The position numbers were made by a program, and so were the translations under genes. 64,000 bases of DNA from CALHVX01 sp964640725 (GTDB lineage: Bacteria; Pseudomonadota; Gammaproteobacteria; Pseudomonadales; Azotimanducaceae), in the NCBI GenBank assembly GCA_964640725.1, contig CAZXIJ010000016.1, positions 29,496 through 93,495 of the forward strand. Direction: 5' to 3'. The notes under the pieces are model-generated. The model did no database searches and had not been told where the DNA came from. It saw only the letters and a program-made list of their open reading frames with translations. Positions within the stretch are counted from its first letter, which is position 1, and each line of letters starts with the position of its first letter. Below, in pieces: positions 15,794-24,515 of the stretch.

Positions 15794-16492
15794 ATGAGCA
15801 AAATCTGTCTTGTCACCGGCGTCGGCCCCGGGACGGGCGCGGCCATCGTCCGTCGCTTTGCGGACGCGGGCTACGACGTCGCCATGTTGGCCCGAAATTC
15901 AGACCGGCTCACGGCCCTTGCAGCAGAATTGCCAACGGCGCACTCCTGGCCCTGCGACGTCAGCAACCGCGAACTGCTCCAGCATACCTTCGAGCAAATC
16001 ACAGAGCGTCACGGCGCCCCGACGATCATCGTGCACAACGCTGTCGCGGCGAAGCCAGGGACCTACATGGACGTCGATCCGGCGCGCATGCGGTTGGCGT
16101 TCGAGGTCAACACCATCGCTTTGCTGCAGCTGGCCCAACTCGCCACCCCGGCGATGGTTGAGGCCGGTTCCGGGGCGATTCTGTGTACGGGCAACACCGC
16201 CGCCTATCGCGGCCGGCCGCACTTTGCGGGGTTCGCGCCCACCAAGGCCGCGCAGCGGATCCTGCTGGAAAGCATCGCCCGGGAGGCAGGCCCGCAGGGC
16301 ATCCACGCCGCCTACATCGCGATCGATGCGGTCATTGACGTGCCCTGGACCCGCAAGGCCTACGCCGACAAGCCCGACGAGTTCTTCTGCCAGCCCGCAG
16401 ACATCGCCGAAGAGTGCTACCGCCTGGCGCACCAGCCCCGCAGCGCCTGGACCTTTGAATCGGTGATTCGTCCCTTCGGCGAGGTGTGGTAA
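15794..16492 (+). CDS. Atypical short-chain dehydrogenase/reductase (YxxxK changed to FxxxK)
   Basis: This 232-residue protein has the Rossmann signature TGVGPGTG and a cofactor-stabilising HNAV (normally NNAG). The catalytic tetrad is altered: the usual Tyr-x3-Lys is F147-A-P-T-K151, and the usual Ser is in CTGNTAAYRG. Activity as a standard alcohol dehydrogenase is doubtful. The same FAPxK form recurs in a subgroup of atypical SDRs from memory of that family, so it is probably a conserved change rather than damage. Confidence 0.8.
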   Translation: MSKICLVTGVGPGTGAAIVRRFADAGYDVAMLARNSDRLTALAAELPTAHSWPCDVSNRELLQHTFEQITERHGAPTIIVHNAVAAKPGTYMDVDPARMRLAFEVNTIALLQLAQLATPAMVEAGSGAILCTGNTAAYRGRPHFAGFAPTKAAQRILLESIAREAGPQGIHAAYIAIDAVIDVPWTRKAYADKPDEFFCQPADIAEECYRLAHQPRSAWTFESVIRPFGEVW

Positions 16493-16594
16493 ACCACCGC
16501 TGATCAGAATGTGTACTCAGCAAGGCGTTGCGAAGGCTGGACGCATCACGGCCCTCATGCGACGCTGACCGTGCCTCTACTGCGAATGAGCGTC

Positions 16595-17200
16595 ATGGCC
16601 CGACCCGCGTTAACCGATGAGCAACGCCGCCAGACCCGGCGCCGGATTCAGCAAGCCGCGGCGCAGCTGTATGCAGAGCACGGCTTCAAGGACATCACCG
16701 CCCGCAAGGTGGCCGAGCGCGCGGGCGTGTCCGTGGGCTCGCTCTACAGCTATTTCGACAATCTGACGGAACTCATGCAGTCGCTGTGGAAAGGTCCGGT
16801 CCGACGCCTGCTCAAGGACGTGGAGTCCGCCCTCGCCAGTTCCGAAGAACCGCTGGCCAGGCTTAGAATCTTTCTGGAAACCTACGCGCATTTCGCCGTG
16901 ACGGAACGCGCGACCTACCGCGGCGCGTTTATGTTCGTGCGCCCGGAGACTCAAACCAAACCGAATCCCGTTCCCCTGGATCAGGACCGTCTGTTTGCCA
17001 CCCTGCGTGGCATCGTTGTGTCCGGACAAACGCGGGGCCAGATCCGGGAAGGCGATCCGGACCAGATCGCGCAAACCCTCTGGTCCGGCGTCCACGGCGC
17101 CATCGCGCTGCCTTTGAGTATCGACCGGCTGGCCCTGGAGCCGCCGGAGCAGGCCGTGCCGACCATGATCGACACGCTGCTGGAGTGGGTTCGAAGCTAG
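16595..17200 (+). CDS. TetR-family regulator
   Basis: This 201-residue protein begins with a TetR DNA-binding domain (RIQQAAAQLYAEHGFKDIT, KVAERAGVSVGSLYSYF). The C-terminal part resembles fatty-acid/acyl-CoA-responsive TetR proteins (FAVTERATYRGAFMFVRPE). The ATG at 16595 is chosen; an ATG three codons earlier is equally possible. It ends 3 bp from the convergent Coq4-like gene. The operator at 17968-17980 is a candidate target but the link is unproven. Confidence 0.85.
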   Translation: MARPALTDEQRRQTRRRIQQAAAQLYAEHGFKDITARKVAERAGVSVGSLYSYFDNLTELMQSLWKGPVRRLLKDVESALASSEEPLARLRIFLETYAHFAVTERATYRGAFMFVRPETQTKPNPVPLDQDRLFATLRGIVVSGQTRGQIREGDPDQIAQTLWSGVHGAIALPLSIDRLALEPPEQAVPTMIDTLLEWVRS

Positions 17201-17203
17201 TGC

Positions 17204-17908
17204 TCAGGCTGCCTGGCGGCTCTGATCCAGATTCATGCGCGTTCGCAGCGTCGCGAGCGGCGTATCGAGTTCGTCTTCCCAGCGGGTAAAGTTCAGGTTT
17301 CTGGCCGCGCGGCCGTGCGCCCAGCCTTCGACGATACCGTCCATGGCCGGCACGGTCAGCTTCGGGTGCACGAATGCAAGGTGCCCCATGGTCGCAGCCA
17401 GGCGCATGGCGTGATACGGGAAGCGCAGCTGCGCCAGGTAAAACGCAGCCAGCGTCAGTTCGCCGAGCGGCGAGGAATCGTAGCCGGTAAGCACATGCAG
17501 AAAATCGTGAATCTGAAATCCGCGGACCATCATGTAACTCATGTCCGCCGGCAACCGGTCCAGCTTGCCTGATGCGTGCAGCTCCTCGTTAAAGGTCCGG
17601 TAGTTGCGTCCCAGATTGGCTTCGAGCTTGTTGTCGACGATGAATTTGCGATAGCCGTGGCCGAGCGTGCCGGGCGCGCAGCTTGCCAGCCGCTCCAGCG
17701 ACAGCGGCTCCGAGATAAAGCCCTCGTCGATGCATTCGCGGGCCCCTGCCAGGCCCTGCAAGTCTTCGAGATACTCGTCAATCGCGCTCTGCGGCGCTTT
17801 CTCGAACCAGTCGTGGAACAGAAAGTAGACCGGATAGTTGGTGTGATCATCTACGGCCTGCAGAAATTTCTCCGCGAACTCGCGGTCGATGGTGGGCTTC
17901 TCGCTCAT
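17204..17908 (-). CDS. Coq4-like protein
   Basis: This 234-residue protein has the Coq4 zinc motif HDxxH-x11-E (H134, D135, H138, E150) in QIHDFLHVLTGY. Further Coq4-like parts are LGHGYRKFI and DMSYMMVRGFQIHDF. Coq4 organises or catalyses a step of ubiquinone synthesis; bacterial relatives often sit in catabolic gene clusters, where the role is less clear. GAGGAAAC precedes the ATG at 17908, which is preferred over the earlier in-frame start. It shares a regulatory region with the transporter at 18045. Confidence 0.85.
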   Translation of the reverse strand: MSEKPTIDREFAEKFLQAVDDHTNYPVYFLFHDWFEKAPQSAIDEYLEDLQGLAGARECIDEGFISEPLSLERLASCAPGTLGHGYRKFIVDNKLEANLGRNYRTFNEELHASGKLDRLPADMSYMMVRGFQIHDFLHVLTGYDSSPLGELTLAAFYLAQLRFPYHAMRLAATMGHLAFVHPKLTVPAMDGIVEGWAHGRAARNLNFTRWEDELDTPLATLRTRMNLDQSRQAA

Positions 17909-17967
17909 GGGGTTTCCTCGGGTGATCAACAGGATGGAGTTGATCCTAGCAGCGTTTGAGAGTAAAT

Positions 17968-17980
17968 TGAACACTGTTCA
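17968..17980. promoter_or_regulatory. Palindromic operator TGAACA-C-TGTTCA
   Basis: A perfect 13-bp palindrome lies between the divergent Coq4-like and GPH-transporter genes, 60 bp and 65 bp from their starts. Surrounding bases are AT-rich, as in a promoter. The pattern fits a TetR-type dimer. The nearest candidate regulator is the TetR at 16595. Confidence 0.55.
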
Positions 17981-18044
17981 TTAAATAAATCAGCAGTTTT
18001 TGCGGCGCGCCGCACCGAACGTTGATCAGCCTGTGAGGGGAAGC

Positions 18045-19514
18045 ATGGCGGAGACCACAGAACAGCCGGTACCGGCGCTGGGCGGGAGTGTGAAATTCGC
18101 CTTCGGGCTGGGGCAAATGGCCGAGGGCATCAAGAACGCGAGCTTCTCGGTCTTTCTGCTCTTCTACTACAACCAGGTGCTGGGGCTTTCTGCCGACGCG
18201 GCCGGGCTCGCCATCGGGGTCTCGCTCATCTTCGACGCGGTCACTGACCCGGTCGCCGGGACTGCATCCGATCGCTGGCGCAGCGCTCAGGGTCGTCGCC
18301 ATCCCTTCATGTACGCCTCTGCGCTACCGCTGGCGATCGCGTTCTACTTTCTCTTCGCACCGGCAGCCTTCGCCCTGGAGGGCAGCCAGACCGCGCTGTT
18401 CCTGTGGATGCTCACGTTCACGGTGCTCACCCGCGGGGCCATGACTCTGTATCACGTGCCGCACCTCGCGCTGGGCGCCGAGCTGTCCACGGACTACGAG
18501 GAGCGCACCGCCGTGGTGGCCATTCGCCAGTTCATGTCCGGATCCGGTCACCTGCTCGTGTACGGCCTGGGCTTTGCCGTGTTTTTCGCGCCGACGGAGG
18601 CGTTTCCGAACGGTCAGCTGAACGCCGGGGCCTACCCGCCCTTCGCCATCACCCTGGCGGTGCTGATGGCCACCACGATCTTTTACAGCGCCTGGGGCAC
18701 TCGCAGCCGCATCCCCTACCTGCCCAAAGCACAGGAGAAACAGAGCGCGACCAGCCTGGGGACAATCCTCGGCGAGTCGGGCCAGGCCCTGAAGAACCGC
18801 TCCCTGCGCTGGCTGATGCTCGGCTACATACTGATCGTTATCGGCTACGGCATCGGTGCCGGCACCGGGCTCTACACCATGACCTTTTTCTGGGAGCTGT
18901 CCCGCTTTCAGGTTCTGTGCGTGTTGCTGACAGGACCGTTCGGCAGTCTGGTGGGGTACGTGGTGGCCGGCCGGCTGTTCGCCTGGCTCGACAAGCGCAA
19001 CGCGATGATCACCGGAGCCGTCACCTGGGCACTGCTGCACGCGCTGCCGGTCGGCCTGTACCTGCTAGGCCTGACCCCCGCCTCCGGCACCTGGGCCCTC
19101 GCGATACTGCTGGCGTTGATCTATCTGGCGATCGGCGCCAGCGTTGCTCAGGTCTTTGTCGGCATCAGCACGCTGATGGCCGACATCGCCGACGAAAACG
19201 CCCTGGAAACCGGCGCGCGCCAGGAAGGCGTGCTGTTTGGCGCGGTGTCCTTTGCCAGCAAATGCACCTCGGCGGCGGGCGCCGTGTTCGCCGGCGCATT
19301 GCTCAAGTTCATCGACTGGCCCACCGGGGAGACCATTCGCAGCGCGGCAGACGTGCCGCCGGATGTGTTGCTGTCCATGGCGATACTGTCCGGCCCCTTT
19401 GCCTCCCTCATCGCGATCCCGGGCGTCGCCTGTCTGCTCGGCTATCGGCTGAACCGGGCACGCACCCTGGCGATCCAGGCGCAGCTGGATAAGCAGATGG
19501 CGCAAGCCCTTTGA
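18045..19514 (+). CDS. GPH-family (sugar/cation symporter) MFS transporter
   Basis: This 489-residue protein has about 12 membrane helices and GPH-family marks: DAVTDPVAGTASDRWRS after helix 2 and RRHPFMYASALPLAIAFY. GPH members import glycosides or other solutes with a cation; a subgroup in environmental proteobacteria sits with lipid and xenobiotic genes. GAGGGG is 4 bp before the ATG. It is divergent from the Coq4-like gene and shares its operator region. Confidence 0.85.
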   Translation: MAETTEQPVPALGGSVKFAFGLGQMAEGIKNASFSVFLLFYYNQVLGLSADAAGLAIGVSLIFDAVTDPVAGTASDRWRSAQGRRHPFMYASALPLAIAFYFLFAPAAFALEGSQTALFLWMLTFTVLTRGAMTLYHVPHLALGAELSTDYEERTAVVAIRQFMSGSGHLLVYGLGFAVFFAPTEAFPNGQLNAGAYPPFAITLAVLMATTIFYSAWGTRSRIPYLPKAQEKQSATSLGTILGESGQALKNRSLRWLMLGYILIVIGYGIGAGTGLYTMTFFWELSRFQVLCVLLTGPFGSLVGYVVAGRLFAWLDKRNAMITGAVTWALLHALPVGLYLLGLTPASGTWALAILLALIYLAIGASVAQVFVGISTLMADIADENALETGARQEGVLFGAVSFASKCTSAAGAVFAGALLKFIDWPTGETIRSAADVPPDVLLSMAILSGPFASLIAIPGVACLLGYRLNRARTLAIQAQLDKQMAQAL

Positions 19515-19657
19515 GGGCCGTACTTTCCCGATAGGACCGGATTCCCGGGCTCAATGGCGGAGTGCGACTGGGGAGCGCGATTGCGGGGGACGCCGGGACG
19601 GGGTTAGATGTGGGTCTGGTCGCCATCCGGCGACCGCAGCAGGCACCGCAGTTACCC

Positions 19658-21772
19658 ATGAGCAACCTTTTCCTGAGCTACGCCAGCGAGGACCGGGACC
19701 GCGTTCGGCCCCTCGCGGATCTGCTGGCCCGGGAAGGACACGGGGTGTGGTGGGACCAGCGCCTGAATCCCGGCGCTCAGTTTCAGCAGGAAATCGACAC
19801 GGCCCTCGCCCAGGCCGATCGAGTACTGGTGCTCTGGTCGCATCAGTCCATCACCAGTTCCTGGGTCCAGGCGGAAGCCAGCGAGGGGCTTGAGCGCGGC
19901 ATCTTGATGCCAATATTGCTCGACGACGTGAAGCCGCCCCTGCCCTTTCGGCAGCGCAACGCGGCGCGGCTGACGCATTGGCAGGACGACCCTGCGGACC
20001 CGGAAATCCGCCGGCTGCTGCGCGGTATCCGCACGCAGCCCGGTGCGGAGGACAGCGCGCCGGCGGTCGCTCGCGGTGCTTCAGGGTCATACGGCTTCCG
20101 TCGCTGGGCCGTGGCGACGCTCGCTCTGGCTGCAATCGGGGCGCTCGGCCTGCTTCTGTACCAGCAGCAAGCCGATCAGCCGGCAGCGGGGCCGGTCGAA
20201 GCGAGCATTGCGATTACGGAAATCGTCAACGGCGCCACCGGCGAGCGCGACTACCTGGGCTACGGCTTCGCGGGCCAGGTCCGCGATCTGCTGTCCCGGG
20301 TCAACGGTATCGCCGTTGCCTCACGCACCGCGACCGATGCGCTCGCTGGCAAAGAGCTGAGCGCCATGACCGACCTGCTGAGGGTGCGCTACCTGCTCGA
20401 GGGCACGGTCAGCGGCACGGGAGAGAGTTTCCGCCTGGAACTGCAGCTGGTGGATTTGAGCACCGGGTTCCGGGTGTGGACCGAGCGCTACAACGGCGAT
20501 CTGGAACGGCTGCTGGAGCTGGCGTACGAAACGTCGCGGCGCGTGCTGGAAACCCTGCAGATCGACGTCGATCCCCGGGGGCCCCTGAACATGGCCGGCC
20601 GCATCACCGCCAACCCCGAGGCCCTGGACCAGTACCTGATCGGTATCGACCTGCTGCGGCGGCCGCCAGACGAGTCCGTGCTGCAGCAGGCGCAAGCGCG
20701 CTTCGAAGCGGCGCTGGTCGCCGACCCCACCTTCGCCAGCGCCAATGCCGGGCTGTGCCAGGTGTTGCTGGAGCGCTACCAGGGCTCGCGCATTGCCGCG
20801 CAGTTCGAGCAGGGGCGCACGCAGTGTCTTCGCGCGCTGGAGCTGGATGCTAACCAGGTCTCGGCCCGAATCGCCCTGGGCGACCTGAACGCGCTGTCCG
20901 GTCGTTTCGAAGAAGCTGCAACGGACTACCAGACTGCGCTCGAGCAATCGCCGTTGCAGCCAGACCCCGTGATCGGGCTGGGGCAGGCCTACGCGGCCAT
21001 TCAGGACGACGAGACCGGCGAGCGCTGGTTCCAGAAAGCGATCCGCGATTTTCCCGGTTACCCGGAGGCTCATACGGCCTACGGTGCGTTTCTCTTCAGC
21101 CGCGGGCGCATTGCGGAGGCAGCGAACGCCTTCGAACAGGTGGTCACTCTGTTCCCTAAATCCACAACGGCCTACAGCGATCTGGGTGCCGCCTATCTGC
21201 TTCTGGGCCGCTTTGACAAATCGCTCGATGCCTGGGAGAAAGCGCAGGAATTCGAAGAAAACGCCCTGGCCTGGGCCAATACCGGTACCGCACACTTTTT
21301 GCTGAATGATCTGGCAAGCGCGCGCAGGGCTTACGAAGCCGCGGCCGCGCTGAATCCGGACGACTACCGCTACCAGTCTTTGCTGGGAGACGTTTGCCGC
21401 ATGCTCAACGATGATGACTGCGCAGCCACCGCGTTTAGCAATGCCGTGGCGCGGGTGCGGGATCGCCTGCAGATCAATCCAAACGACGCCTCAGCCCATT
21501 CCCTGCTGGCCATGGGGCTGGCGCATCTGGGCGATCAGGCCGGCGCCGAGCGGCACCGGGACGAGGCGCTGGCGCTCGCAGGGGACGATTTTTACGTGCG
21601 CTATGACCTGGCTGTTGCCGAGCTGCGGCTGGGGCACACGGCCGCGGCCCGGGCTCAGCTCGAAGCCGCCATGCAGCTGGGGTACCCTGAGGTCCTCGCC
21701 GCTGCGGACCCGCAGCTTCAAAGCCTTGCCCGCCAGGCAGGGGTGATCCGTCAGGGAGGGGGAACACCATGA
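19658..21772 (+). CDS. Membrane-anchored TIR domain-FlgO/TolB-like-TPR protein
   Basis: The 704-residue protein has a TIR domain (residues 1-~120; LFLSYASEDRD, then VWWDQRL, and SITSSWVQAE with E73 at the position of the NADase glutamate). A single membrane helix follows (about 151-173; WAVATLALAAIGALGLLLY), then a FlgO/TolB-N-like domain (about 185-310; GYGFAGQVRDLLSRV, VRYLLEGTVSGTGESFRLELQLVD). At least seven TPR units fill 330-700. TIR should be cytosolic and the TPR region periplasmic. Such proteins occur with adenylate cyclase-like sensors; whether this TIR cleaves NAD is untested. The lipoprotein gene overlaps its stop by 4 bp. Confidence 0.85.
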   Translation: MSNLFLSYASEDRDRVRPLADLLAREGHGVWWDQRLNPGAQFQQEIDTALAQADRVLVLWSHQSITSSWVQAEASEGLERGILMPILLDDVKPPLPFRQRNAARLTHWQDDPADPEIRRLLRGIRTQPGAEDSAPAVARGASGSYGFRRWAVATLALAAIGALGLLLYQQQADQPAAGPVEASIAITEIVNGATGERDYLGYGFAGQVRDLLSRVNGIAVASRTATDALAGKELSAMTDLLRVRYLLEGTVSGTGESFRLELQLVDLSTGFRVWTERYNGDLERLLELAYETSRRVLETLQIDVDPRGPLNMAGRITANPEALDQYLIGIDLLRRPPDESVLQQAQARFEAALVADPTFASANAGLCQVLLERYQGSRIAAQFEQGRTQCLRALELDANQVSARIALGDLNALSGRFEEAATDYQTALEQSPLQPDPVIGLGQAYAAIQDDETGERWFQKAIRDFPGYPEAHTAYGAFLFSRGRIAEAANAFEQVVTLFPKSTTAYSDLGAAYLLLGRFDKSLDAWEKAQEFEENALAWANTGTAHFLLNDLASARRAYEAAAALNPDDYRYQSLLGDVCRMLNDDDCAATAFSNAVARVRDRLQINPNDASAHSLLAMGLAHLGDQAGAERHRDEALALAGDDFYVRYDLAVAELRLGHTAAARAQLEAAMQLGYPEVLAAADPQLQSLARQAGVIRQGGGTP

Positions 21773-22335
21773 TTCGATCCATCGCCAGGGCAGCTTTTGC
21801 TGTCACTGCTCTTTTGCTCGTCGGCTGCGCCAACGGTGGCAAGGGCCACGGACTCACCGTCGACCCGACAAACTCCGATCCTGACGTCGACGAAGCGCGA
21901 CGCAAACTCGCAATCCTGGTGGCCGACCCCGGCGCCGACTGTCTGCCCGCGCTGCGGCCGGACGCCTTTGAGCCACGGTACCTGGCGACCAAGAAGCGCC
22001 GGGCTGACCGCGGCGATATCGTCGTCGACGTCGCTCAGGGGCGCAAAATCCGCTGGCGACTGTACGGTGAGGACAAAGGCACCGGCTTCACCATTGCTTT
22101 CAAGGACACCGGCAAAGGCGGTGCCGTGGTGCAGTACTTCAAGAACAAGCGCTGCCAGATCAACGCCAGCAACGAGATCAGCTCAAACGGCAGCCGCTAC
22201 CTGCAGTGCACCTGGCGCAGCCTCGACGCCATCCGTAAAGACATCAAGCCCGGCGCTGACGGCGTGTCCTACGGTATCAAGGTGGATTCCTGCGCCAACC
22301 CCCGGGACCCTCGCGTCTACATCCGCAACCTCTAA
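21769..22335 (+). CDS. Hypothetical lipoprotein coupled to the TIR-TPR gene
   Basis: This 188-residue protein has a lipobox (LLLVGC, Cys20) and four further cysteines (CLPALRP, KRCQIN, LQCTWR, DSCANP) that could form two disulfides in the periplasm. I do not recognise the family. The start overlaps the TIR-TPR stop in ATGA with a strong GGGAGGGGG site, so the two are co-translated and the periplasmic TPR part may contact this lipoprotein. Confidence 0.75.
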   Translation: MIRSIARAAFAVTALLLVGCANGGKGHGLTVDPTNSDPDVDEARRKLAILVADPGADCLPALRPDAFEPRYLATKKRRADRGDIVVDVAQGRKIRWRLYGEDKGTGFTIAFKDTGKGGAVVQYFKNKRCQINASNEISSNGSRYLQCTWRSLDAIRKDIKPGADGVSYGIKVDSCANPRDPRVYIRNL

Positions 22336-22387
22336 GCACCGAAGCGCTGCCAGGCACTCGCCTGTTCCGGCCCGGCTACTTATGCAA

Positions 22388-22402
22388 TAATGATAGACAT
22401 TA
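22388..22402. promoter_or_regulatory. TAATG-N5-CATTA operator, copy 1
   Basis: TAATG-ATAGA-CATTA lies 16 bp upstream of the GST-like start at 22419 and overlaps an AATAAT -10-like element (22386-22391). The same arms with the same 5-bp spacer occur at 51179-51193 and 51276-51290. Confidence 0.65.
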
Positions 22403-22418
22403 ACTTATGGAGCAGGCC

Positions 22419-23450
22419 ATGGCCGCAACGCAACCGCTCAAGCTGAAAGGTGCCCCAGGCTCGCCCTACACGCGAAAAATGCTGGCCTACCTGCGCTTCC
22501 GGCACATTCCCTACGAGCTGCTGCTGGGCAATCCGGAAGATGCCCTGGGCCTGCCCAAGCCTCGGGTCGAGCTGCTGCCGACGTTCTACCTGCCGAACGA
22601 ACAGGGCGTGCTCACGGCCCAGGTCGACTCAACCCCACTCATCCGCCGCTTCGAGGCGGCGTATCACGGCCGCAGCGCCCTGCCCCGGGACCCGGCCCTG
22701 GCGTTTTTAAACGACCTGATCGAAGACTACGCCGATGAGTGGCTGACCAAGGCGATGTTCCACTATCGCTGGCACTACGACGCCGATATCGATCGCGCCG
22801 GCACCATTCTGCCCATGTGGCGCGGTATCAGCGCCCCGCCCGCGCAGCTGGCCGAGCTCAAAAAAATCTTTGCGGAGCGGCAGATCAGCCGGCTATACGT
22901 GGTGGGCTCGAACGACACCACCGCGCCGGTGATCGAAGCCAGCTACGAGCGCTTTCTGCTCATCATGGACAAGCTCCTGCAGCACCATCCCTTCGTGCTT
23001 GGCGAGCGGCCCTCGTCGGCCGACTTCGCCCTGTACGCGCAGCTGACGCAGCTGACGAAATTCGACCCCACGCCGACCGCCCTGTGCCTTGAGAAAGCAC
23101 CTCGAGTCTTCGCCTGGACCGACATTATCGATGACCTGAGCGGGCAGCCGGCACCGGAAGACGGCTGGCTGACCATTGAGCAGTGCCGGACAAGCCTGAC
23201 GCCGCTGTTGACGGAAATCGGCCGCACCTACGTGCCGGCACTGCTCGCCAATGCGCAGGCGCTGCAGGCAGGCCAGGACACCATGCAAGCCACCATTGAC
23301 GGCCAACGCTGGGAGCAGCCGCCTTTCCCCTACCAGGGCAAGTGCCTGCAGTGGCTGAACGAGGCCTATCGCGGGCTTGCGCAGGAATCCCGTACGCAGG
23401 TCGATCAGGTGCTTGGCGGCACCGGCTGCGAGGCCATCATCCTCCCGTAA
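22419..23450 (+). CDS. Glutathione S-transferase-like protein
   Basis: This 343-residue protein has a thioredoxin-like N-terminal GST domain (APGSPYTRKMLAYLRFRHIPYELL, with SPY at the usual Ser/Tyr position; VDSTPLIRRFE at the cis-Pro/Asp-Ser site). A helical GST C-terminal domain follows (FVLGERPSSADFALYAQL), and the protein is longer than standard GSTs by about 100 residues. The ATG at 22419 is chosen because GGAG lies 6 bp before it; ATG 22407 has no site. The upstream operator is shared with the GST/dehalogenase promoters near 51.2 kb. Confidence 0.8.
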   Translation: MAATQPLKLKGAPGSPYTRKMLAYLRFRHIPYELLLGNPEDALGLPKPRVELLPTFYLPNEQGVLTAQVDSTPLIRRFEAAYHGRSALPRDPALAFLNDLIEDYADEWLTKAMFHYRWHYDADIDRAGTILPMWRGISAPPAQLAELKKIFAERQISRLYVVGSNDTTAPVIEASYERFLLIMDKLLQHHPFVLGERPSSADFALYAQLTQLTKFDPTPTALCLEKAPRVFAWTDIIDDLSGQPAPEDGWLTIEQCRTSLTPLLTEIGRTYVPALLANAQALQAGQDTMQATIDGQRWEQPPFPYQGKCLQWLNEAYRGLAQESRTQVDQVLGGTGCEAIILP

Positions 23451-23474
23451 GCCGTCAAAGGAGCGTTGCTGATC

Positions 23475-24515
23475 ATGAAGAAACTATTCCTTGCCATCGC
23501 CATTCTGGCCGGGTTGCTCCTGGGCCTTGGCGCCCTGATTGTGCTGACGCCGGCAGGCCAGGATGCGGCCTTTGCGCGCGTCGCCAAAGCGGCGATGGCT
23601 CGCGCACCGGCACCGCTGCAAGGGCTGCGCGTCGTGGTTTGCGGCAGCGCCTCGCCCCTGGGCAACGATCCGTCCCGCGCGCAGGCCTGCATCGCCGTGC
23701 TGACCCCGGAGCACTTCATGCTGTTCGACGTGGGCGCTCGATCGCCCGTGCGCATGACTCAGGCACAGCTGCCCATGGCCCGACTCGATGGCGTGTTCCT
23801 GACCCACTTTCACTCCGATCACATCGCTGCCTTGCCGGACGTCAATCTGACGACCTGGGTGCGCGGGCGGAAGCAGCCGCTGGCGGTGTACGGGCCGGAA
23901 GGCGTGCAGTCCGTGGTCGACGGATTCAACGCCGCCTACGGGCTGGATCGTGGCTACCGCACCGCGCATCACGGCGCCGACCTGCTGCCGCCGGCCGCTG
24001 GCCCGATGCAGGCCAAAACTATTGAACCGGGGGTGGTGTGGCAGGACGACCTGCTGACCGTGACAGCCTTTCCGGTCGCGCACCCGCCCATCGAGCCGGC
24101 CTTTGGCTATCGCGTGGATTACCGCGGTCGCTCGGTGGTGATCTCCGGCGACACCAACGCGACCGACAGCCTGTTCACCGCCGCGGCGGGCGCTGACCTG
24201 TTGCTGCACGACGCGCTGTCGCGCACCCTGCTGGACCCGATGATCGAGACAGCGACCGAGGCCGGGTTGCCGGTGATGCCGCGCATCATGACCGACGTTA
24301 TCGACTACCACGCCGATGCCCGCACCCTGCCGGAGCGCGCGGCCAAAGCGGGCGTCCGGCAGCTGGCGTTCTATCACATGGTGCCGGTACCTCCGAACGC
24401 GGTCGCTGCACGCATGTTCCTGCGCGACCTGCCCGACGGCATCATTCTGGCTCAGGACCTGCAGACCTTTGATCTGCCGCCGGAATCAGAGGACATCCTG
24501 ATCCGTGAACCTTAA
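23475..24515 (+). CDS. Membrane-anchored metallo-beta-lactamase-fold hydrolase
   Basis: This 346-residue protein has an N-terminal membrane helix (KKLFLAIAILAGLLLGLGALIVL) and the MBL metal motif THFHSDH in FLTHFHSDHIAALPDV. Later ligands appear in ISGDTNATDS and FYHMVPVP. It resembles the RNase Z/arylsulfatase-like branch, probably facing the periplasm. The ATG at 23475 fits AAGGAG upstream better than the TTG at 23466. It overlaps the following gene by 11 bp and follows the GST-like gene by 24 bp. Confidence 0.8.
   Translation: MKKLFLAIAILAGLLLGLGALIVLTPAGQDAAFARVAKAAMARAPAPLQGLRVVVCGSASPLGNDPSRAQACIAVLTPEHFMLFDVGARSPVRMTQAQLPMARLDGVFLTHFHSDHIAALPDVNLTTWVRGRKQPLAVYGPEGVQSVVDGFNAAYGLDRGYRTAHHGADLLPPAAGPMQAKTIEPGVVWQDDLLTVTAFPVAHPPIEPAFGYRVDYRGRSVVISGDTNATDSLFTAAAGADLLLHDALSRTLLDPMIETATEAGLPVMPRIMTDVIDYHADARTLPERAAKAGVRQLAFYHMVPVPPNAVAARMFLRDLPDGIILAQDLQTFDLPPESEDILIREP

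Noticed and set aside
16486..16497. Palindrome GTGGT-AA-ACCAC at the end of the SDR gene
   Set aside because: It overlaps the stop codon of the SDR, and the TetR start is about 100 bp away with no promoter-like sequence. A chance match is plausible.
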